Below are positions 45,001-54,000 of a DNA stretch of 64,000 bases, piece after piece (position 1 is the first letter of the stretch; the number at the start of each line of letters is the position of its first letter). Origin of the DNA: Cruorifilaria tuberocauda (taxonomy: Eukaryota > Nematoda > Chromadorea > Rhabditida > Onchocercidae); the NCBI GenBank assembly GCA_013365365.1, contig JABVXU010000017.1, positions 310,001 to 374,000 of the forward strand. The letters are read 5' to 3'. The notes beneath the pieces are model-generated. The model worked only from the letters and a program-made list of their open reading frames with translations. It ran no database searches and was not told the origin of the DNA. Made by a program: the position numbers and the translations under genes.

Positions 45001-48000
45001 TAAAAAGATTCGCTAGAAGAATTGACTTTCTGAGACTTTTTTAATGAATTTTAGCATAAACATTAAATGATAAGAGCAGCAGTTGAACTACTTTGAATCA
45101 TTAATAGAATTGCATAATTATATTCGAATAAAATAAATTTCTGTTATTGATTTTAGTTAGCTCATAAGCAATGATTATTCATCCAAGAAAAAGATCAGAA
45201 AATTGCTACCTATGAATTAAGAGCAGATCAGATTAAGATTACTGTGATGCAAATCAGTAACTACTCGATAATTAATGAGTAATTTGACAATCCACATCGT
45301 GAACTTTTCCTTCCACTATTTTGATATCAAATAAGCTATTATTTCTCTTAGATTGATGTAATGATTGACCTCAATTGACTAATGGTATTGAATTTAAGTG
45401 AATTCAAAAAAAAATATTTTCAAGACAAAAATTAAATAATATTCTTTATTATTTTACCGTGGCTTTTTATTAAAAATATATGAAACTATGAGTGACATCT
45501 CTAATCATCAAAATGTGAAATATGCGTCATTTTGATCGCATAGTATAAAATTAACAGAAAATGATTATTCATTGCAATGATAACACAAATGTAATCGGGG
45601 GACGAGGGAGCGGGGAAGAAAAAAAGTGTCCAACAGGAATTTTCATTTAAAACAGATTAAAATGCGAAACAATGTCAATTTAAATGGTGATTACAGTATG
45701 AGAGCGAAAAGAGAAGGGAAATGAGTGAAATTATTGACTTGTAAATTAAGTAGATGGTATAATGTTTTAAATTAAATAAAATATATGAAGGAAGGAGAGA
45801 AGAGTAATATTAATGATTGTTGAGGGAGGAAGATGACAATATGTTTAATAGTGATAATATTAGCAAATGATAGCTGGTAGTGATATTGATTTGTGAGTTA
45901 AAACCGCATAATTTTAAATAGAAATTGATGAATAAAGAGCTATTTCTTAAATTTTACTTCAAAATTTTAACATTTGATATTAAAACATTTATTTGTTGAA
46001 GAATTCTTTTTTCACTTGGAAAAAATTTAAAATTTTCTAATTTTTTCAGGAAAACAAAAAATTTGAACAAAATTTTTTTTTAGAAAATAAATTTGAACGA
46101 AAGTTATTGACGAAAATATTTCACAATAGTAGAGCAGAAAAGAAAGAGAGATAAGATGAATGTGAAAGTAGTGATAGTATAGAAGTATGGAAAAATATAT
46201 CACTGATAAATTCTTATCAATTTGTTTATCGAAAGTGTGTTTTATGAAGTATTATATGACTGCATATTTCTCGATATTAGTGTTTTTTACATCATTGATA
46301 ACTTTTCATTTCTCCGCAACATCAAACTTGATATACCATCTAAAACTATCAAAGTGACAGTCTTCTCAATACCATTTTATATTCTCGCAAAATTGTAACA
46401 CTGTGAGATATATGAGTGTATTAATAATAAGAATTTTGAAACAAACGAATATGAAATGTCTCAAAATTCCCGGAATGAATTACGATCGAAAGTTTCCGGA
46501 GAAACCACTATCAGTTAGATCAGATGTATGAATTAAGATATATAGATAAACTTATTGAAACAATTTCCGGCATAATAGACACAGAAGTAGTTGAGAAACT
46601 ACAGTACCATGTCAATACATATTTCTGTAATTGACTAAGGGATTTTGATTTGCACAGTCGTAAATTTGCTAGAACTGTTTTTTGGAACTAACTGGTTTCT
46701 AATTAACATCAAAAGCATATTCTTCCATTTTTTCTCTCTTTTTGATTATTAATTACTTCATATCATACCTAAACTTCTGTTGAAGATTGAACTGACACTT
46801 AAGGAATTGTGCAACTAACTTTACTTCGGAAGACAATCGGATTACTTTTGGTAAAAAGTATATTATGCGATTCTTAAAAAGATGTAATGTCAGACTGATT
46901 GAATTTGAAAGCAAACAATCATTTCGAACATTTCATAAATAACAGAAGTGTAAACATTTGAGAATTCCATTTTCAGAAAAAAGTTTCCTTACTTCAATTT
47001 TATATTTGGACGTGATATCAATTAAATCGGACAATTTTTATCTTCCTATTTTTATTGATACATAGTGTTATTTTAATGAAGAATATACTTCAGATACTAA
47101 AGGAGCCTCGTTCATATCCATCATTCAATTAACAGATGATTACGGGTAATTTTTTAGTAAGAAATCATTTCTATGAAATTTACTTTATGAAGCTTTTTGT
47201 AATTTTTTTGTAACTGTTTGGCAAAAATTCACAAGTTACATAATACACAATCATATATCGTCTAATCATGAAACCTAATCAAAAACTTTGATCATACTTT
47301 AACTTCAAATCTTAGAGATTGAAATATAAGAAATTCTTTAAGTGAAAATTGATCAAAACGTAAGTTTTGTTAGATGGAAATATTTTCTTCGCTACCAAAG
47401 AAGTAAATTGGTAGGATAACAGTTTAAATCTTTCAATCAGCTATAAAATTTCAGGCCTTAACTATGTCAAATTTAACGGAAACATATTAATCCAGTTATA
47501 CTACAATGCGAATCACTCTTAATCTTGATGTTTTCTTGATTTCCATAGAGTTATTGCTCATCATTTAACGATAAACGATATAATCAGAAGAATGAACTTC
47601 AATTTAAGATGTTAACGACTTGAAAATAAGGGCAGTTATAGAAAGAAAAAAACTTATTGTTTTAGAAATGCAAAAAGTAAACGAAATATTGAAAAAATAA
47701 TATGAATAAATGATGTGATGAGAGAAGGGTAAAACAGTTTTTCGTTGTCTGAGAGATGAAAGATAACGATCGCATCGTTATCAAGGACGAATTATTCAAA
47801 TTACATTTGAAAGTATTTTTCGATGTTATCGATTTCTCTATCATACATATAGCTTTTGCACTGTTAAGGAATTAATCAAAAATATTGTTATATATTTTTT
47901 CCATATTTATTGTTTGGTTTAGATAATAATGATAACTGTAAAGATAACGATCATTCATAAATACATGATAATTTGTGAAATCATTTATTGATATTTTTAT

Positions 48001-51000
48001 GAAATTTCACAGTAAATTTCCTTTTTTTATAAAAGAAAATGAGAAATTTTATAAAAATACTTTTGGAAATTTGCGAAGAAAATCATGGCAATGGCAAACA
48101 GATAAATGTTCAAGTTATTGGTTCTCGCAGATTTTATTGTATCGAAATTTTTATCACTTTTTATTTGTTTGCTTTTTGCATTGCTACTATTGGCTATGGT
48201 TATGGTAAACTGAGGAAAGATGATTTTATTGGAATACGAATTAATTTCTTTAAAAAAAAAACTCGTAAAAAGAATGCCTTTTTTTAAGACAATTTATATG
48301 AGAAGTTGCGAAAATATAAGTTTAGACGTTATGACAATACAAGACAGTAGAATGCGAATATATATTAAGTTCAAAACTTCATATAAAGAAAAAGCTTGAA
48401 AGGAAAGGGAAAAAAAATTAATTGAAATTCAAGGAATCATAGCATAAAAAAATTTTCCTCATAGAGTCAAAATATATTCCTTTTTTATTTAAACAAATTA
48501 TATTATTATCTCAGTTACCTTAGAGATAATGTAATTTCACCAATTCAACAAGACATATGAAAATAAAAAAGGAGCATTGGAACCATTCAGAGAAGAACAA
48601 TTAATTTTTCTTAATCTATTACTGAAATATCAAAACCGGAAAACGATTTATGATTGCATTTTACCGCAGAAAAAGTCAATAAGTTAAATTGTGAATGAGA
48701 AATTTTACTCTTCTATTTCATATTTATTTTTGTTAAACTAATCATGATACTTGCACAAAAAATATTTCATACCTTATCACTTAAAAAATAAATAATAATG
48801 AGAGTGAATATTGCTATTGCCAAATTTGTGCCACGTGCCTATGAATCCTTCAGGGCTACCGATAACATCAGGTATTAGGAAGAAATGATAGGATTATATA
48901 TTGTGATGCATTGATTGCCCCGTAAGATATTCGAATGCTGTTGTAATAACAGATATAGCAATCAATCTATTACACAAAATATCATTTTTACATTGATCAT
49001 TTTATCTTGTGATAAGGATAGCAAATAGCGCAATTCATTTGAATTAAAAACATAGTGGTAAGATTGTCAGACATATTTTAGGAAATTTATTTCACCGTAA
49101 ATATACTGGTCATTCATTTGTTGGTTTACCAAATTTTTATGGAAATTTTATCAAAGTATATGGATAGAAATCTTTTTTAGAAGGTTGAGAATGGAACTTA
49201 TAGCAATCAGAATAATAACGATTATATCAAGTGATAGAATAAAAAATGAATCATTTTCGATCAATGAAATTAAAAATAATGAGGAATTAGTGATCAAATT
49301 TTCATGAATGATTAAGAAATCCATATTTCGCCTATTTCTGTAAATGAATACATTGTACGATTTGGATAAAATTCGATTAAGTAAAGATGGAAAAAGTGAT
49401 TGGGAATTTATTATTCAAATTTCGAAGTTTTTCTTAGGAAAAGACGCCAACCTCCAATTTTTAAGACTAATCGTTCAGTTCGATCCAGTCGAAGAACACT
49501 AATCGGTTGATTCTTCATCCATTCCTCCCATTTATTACTCTCATTCTGTTTTCTCTTATCACTGCTATCATTGATATTACCATTCCCTTGCTGTATAAAA
49601 TCATCGTTCCTTTTTGACAGATATTGCAAATATCGCTCTTGCGCTGTACAATCCTTTACCATATTTACACTGAAATATAATAAAATATGTATATTCAAAA
49701 TTTTTATTGAGGTAAAATATAATTACTTTTATATTTTCCTCTAAATGTTTTACATTTCATTTCAAAATTAAGCACTAATCATACATTAATCAAACTTAAA
49801 TGAAGAAAAGTCACTTATTTGAGCCTAATAATGAATGAATCAATCATTCAACTAAGGTTTAATTTAAATATAAATACCTAATAAATTCAATCAATCACGG
49901 AAAACATTAGTTTCTAAGTCTCTTGAATCTTGAGGAAAGTTTTGAAAATTCTATACCCATTTGATCCTATTATAATCAATACTTTGTATCAACCCAACTT
50001 AATTACGATCTTTAAGCGTTTGCTTACTTTTCTCATTAACTAATTTGAGTAAGAATGGATCTGTGGAAGTCAACGTATCACAAGGAGGGGGATGATAATG
50101 ATTACAGAGAAAAAAGAGAGAGAATCTGTTTGGAAGGAAAATAGAAAAATATGTTGTTTGAAAATTATTTTTATTTTATTTTATTCAAGAATAATTAGAG
50201 AGTAAATAAAAGCAAAATTTGTTTTTCTCAGTATTAATTTCATTTTTTCAAAGAAAAAAGTTTGAATTTTATTGAATAAATTTTTAGAAATCCACTTTGG
50301 ATTTTGACTTTTTCAAAGCTCAAGTATAAACAAAGTTTGAAATGTGAAAATCAGGGAAAAATAAAGATTGATAAAAATGAACGATAAAAGGGAACGAGAA
50401 AAAAAATTATTGAAAGATATTTATTAACGCAAATTAAATCAAATACGCTAAATTAGAATCATCTAGAAACTAAATACTTAATGAAACAAGTCAAATTTTT
50501 AAGCGAACAGAAATTGATTACCTCATAAATAAGAAAAAAAGTGAGAGAGATAGAGAGAGAGCTACAGACCTATTTGGTTTACATTTTGAAGAAACATTTT
50601 TTTGCATTTGGCTTTCCATTTCTTTATACTTTTTAATAAGACATTTAAGAAAATTTGATAGATTAAAAATCGTAGAGAGAAATAGCCTTTAATCCTTTCG
50701 CTATTGTCATTTTTCAACAAAATTACGAAAACGAATATTAGTAGTCTTGTTTTAAAAAATTTCAATCAGAAAGAAACCAATATCGGTAATATTTAAGTTT
50801 CTACTTAAATTGATTATGAATAAACTAAAAGATTATCAATAAACTAAAAAAAACTTATCTATTTATTTCATTTGAAATAATAAAACAATAAGAAATAAAT
50901 AATATGGAAAAAATAAATTTCTTCTGGCTACTGTATACTGAAGATATTGTGCAACCAAAAATTCACTAAAAATTTGACAGTTCACATATTGTATATACTT

Positions 51001-54000
51001 ACATATTGTATAATATCTTTAGTGATTTCATATTGTATAAAGTTAGTGATAAAGGTTAAAATCAGTAAGGTGAAATCCGAAAATGGATAATTATTAGGAA
51101 GGCATTCGTCTCTTCATTTAATCTACAGAAATTTAATGCTCATCATGCTCTCATTTTTCCTCCAATATTTTCTTTTTGTATGAATCGTTCACCCACTAAC
51201 TTAGGAAAATTAGTGCAACCGATCTCGGAAATGAAGTTTGCTTCTTTTTTTCTTTCCTTTTTGCAAATCTTTCTGTTTAATCGTTCATTTTAGTATTGCA
51301 TAGAAGAGCTTTCATAGAAACGACAAGACGAAAATTAATTTGTTTGACTGAAATTTTATAATTTTTTTCCTATTCTTTGCTAAGTATAAGTTAATGCTGA
51401 ATTGATATTTTGAAATCTTTTTTAATCTAAGATCATTTTTGAAAAATGTATTTTCATTTCTTTCGTTAGCTTATTTTGTGCTAAAATAATGGTAATTTAC
51501 ATTTTTGAGAAAATTTAATTTCATCTACCAGAAACAATTATTTAATTATTAACAAAGCCGATATAATATTTTTCGCAGCATAAGATTCTATTTAATATAT
51601 TTGCAGGAAATAACAATCAATTGATCAAGATGAATCACCACCATACTTAACCGATAAAAAGTTTTAAAATTGACCAATGATGGTAAAGGTTTTGTCAAAT
51701 TCGATATGCTAAATTTCAATCGATTAAGAGAATTATTAAATGATCAAAAGATACTTTGGTTCCGACATGCGCCGTAGTTGAAATGTGACATCTCGAATAT
51801 CGGCGTATCGCGGTCTTTGTTGTTCCTGTTGCTGCTCATCCGTACAGCTTGTTCGCATCAGTTGCAAACTGCGCTCACTGTTGCGCAACGAACACTCGTA
51901 GAAATACCTAAATTAAATTATCACTAACAATCCTTTTTTTCCGACTAAATTCTTTTACATTTGAATAAATCATAGTAATGCCAGATACCGAATTCTCCCC
52001 TTGCACATCATTCTATTCTAGGCATAATTTATTTTTTTCTAATCAAGTGCCTTAATGATAAATTAAAAGTAAAATTTTTTACTTTTAATTTATCATTAAG
52101 GCACTTGATTGAAAACATAACATTCGACCATTCGATCATAATAAAATATGACATAATGCTCTGCCTCTCTCTCTCTTTCTTTCCTCACTCTAATTCGTCT
52201 TGCTTCCGCTTTTCTAACGACGTTACTTTCACAATATTTATATTTGGAAGAAATAAAAAAGACGGATGACGCATCGATCTAAAAAATGACTGATACTAAA
52301 AAACAAGCTGTCAGATATTTCCATCTCAATGAATGAGTGCTTATGCATTTTATCATTAATATTCAGTCGATCGTTTTCTAGATGATTTCAATAATTCTAG
52401 TGGAAAATTTTTTGAAATGGAATGCATCATTTAGTGGCAGTTTTGAGACTTTTATTTCATTTGATGAAATGATTAGAATGAAAATAATTTATGAGAATGA
52501 ATTCATTTCATATACCATTAAACTTGAAAACTAAGTGGAATAATCTTATAGCTAAACCAGTTCATTCCATAACTCTTAAGATTTGAAAGTTCAAACACAG
52601 AAAGGATAAAAGTATCGGGCATTTAAAATGCTTTTCATCTGAACCGGGGACGATGCTCGTTAATAAAAAGTAAGAATAGTTCAGAAAGATAGGGACGGTA
52701 TGGCTAGCATTATGCAAATATAGACGGTATATCAATGATTTGACCTATTCAGGGTATAATAAACCCATAGAAATTCGGCCAATCTTTTGTTCCTCTAATT
52801 TCTTGGCCAATTTACTTCTTCGTTTTACCATTTTCCTTAATCATTGCATGAAAAAGAATATTAAATCAATTTATAAGTTTCCTTCTTGAATTTCTAAAAT
52901 GTTTTAAATATTTATAAAAATATGAAATGAGCTAGAAGGAATTGTTCTCACATTTTTCCACTATTCCAGTTGAATTAAGCTAGTTTCAAGAAAAGTCTGA
53001 GTTTTCAAGATTTCAACACATTTCTGTATCTTAACAACTTCACAATCATTCTTCTGTATCTGAACAAATATTTTTTGAACAAATATTTTTGGTTAATTAA
53101 AAGTGGATTCTAAGCAAAGACGAATTAATTTATTTCGCATGATAAAATCCATTAGTTAAGGAAACTGAATGGATGCCAAATTTCATATAAACGAAAATAA
53201 TTTGAAGAAAAGTGTTAAAATTAAACTGAAAAAACTGGATTTAAACCAAATAAATCAAAGACTATTTCGAAATAAAACGTATATTGCATCAAAAAAGTAA
53301 TTATGATTTCGACGAAGACAATATCAAGAAAATGTGAGGCCAAGTAGTTAGCAGAATGTAAATCTTCGAATTTTTTTTTATTTTCTGCCTTAAGTTTAGC
53401 AAATATAAAATTAAAACATATAATCATGTTATTAGGCTATATTAAACAGTCATTATAAAAATCATTTGGAAGAAAAAGAATATCAAATCAACTTCAAAAT
53501 GATGTTAAGTCAGCTTCTACTTATGCTATGAGTTCAAATGAGTTGAAGAAAAGTAAAACGATAATCTTGTTAGAACGAAAAACAATGATATCATGCTTTA
53601 ATAGCATCAAGCAAGAATTTTTTTAAGAAGAGAAATTTAATTTCCCCTAAATAGCTGTTATTAGAAATAAACATCGTTCTTCCTTGGTAATTCAAACTTT
53701 CATACGATTTATTGAATGGGCGCTATCAGATATGTGCGCATTTGTTGCTATTTAATTCTATTACTTCAGAAAAGCATTCTAAAACTACCAAAAACACGAT
53801 GCAAATTTGATAACTCAAAACATATTGAAAAAAAAGACACATTTTAAGTGAATGTATTTACTAGATATGAATGATTTAAACATTCAAATTATTTGATCAA
53901 TTCAATTCAACAATGCTCTTTTCTTTCAATGCAAAATGAAAAGTAGAACGATAAGCGTCAAAATCATGTAAGCGAAAATTTTAAATGCGCAAATTAAAAG

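Larger units (their letters stand above)
42288..49451 (-). other. long vab-10 intron or upstream region of the short first exon
   Basis: 7.2 kb. It holds a GC- and CpG-richer patch (about 43250-43500) with a GA run, the right arm of the 73-bp inverted repeat, a GC-rich hairpin (44484-44527), and an 82-codon plus-strand open frame (48039-48287) that is probably chance. The rest is AT-rich without a recognised element. Confidence 0.55.
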
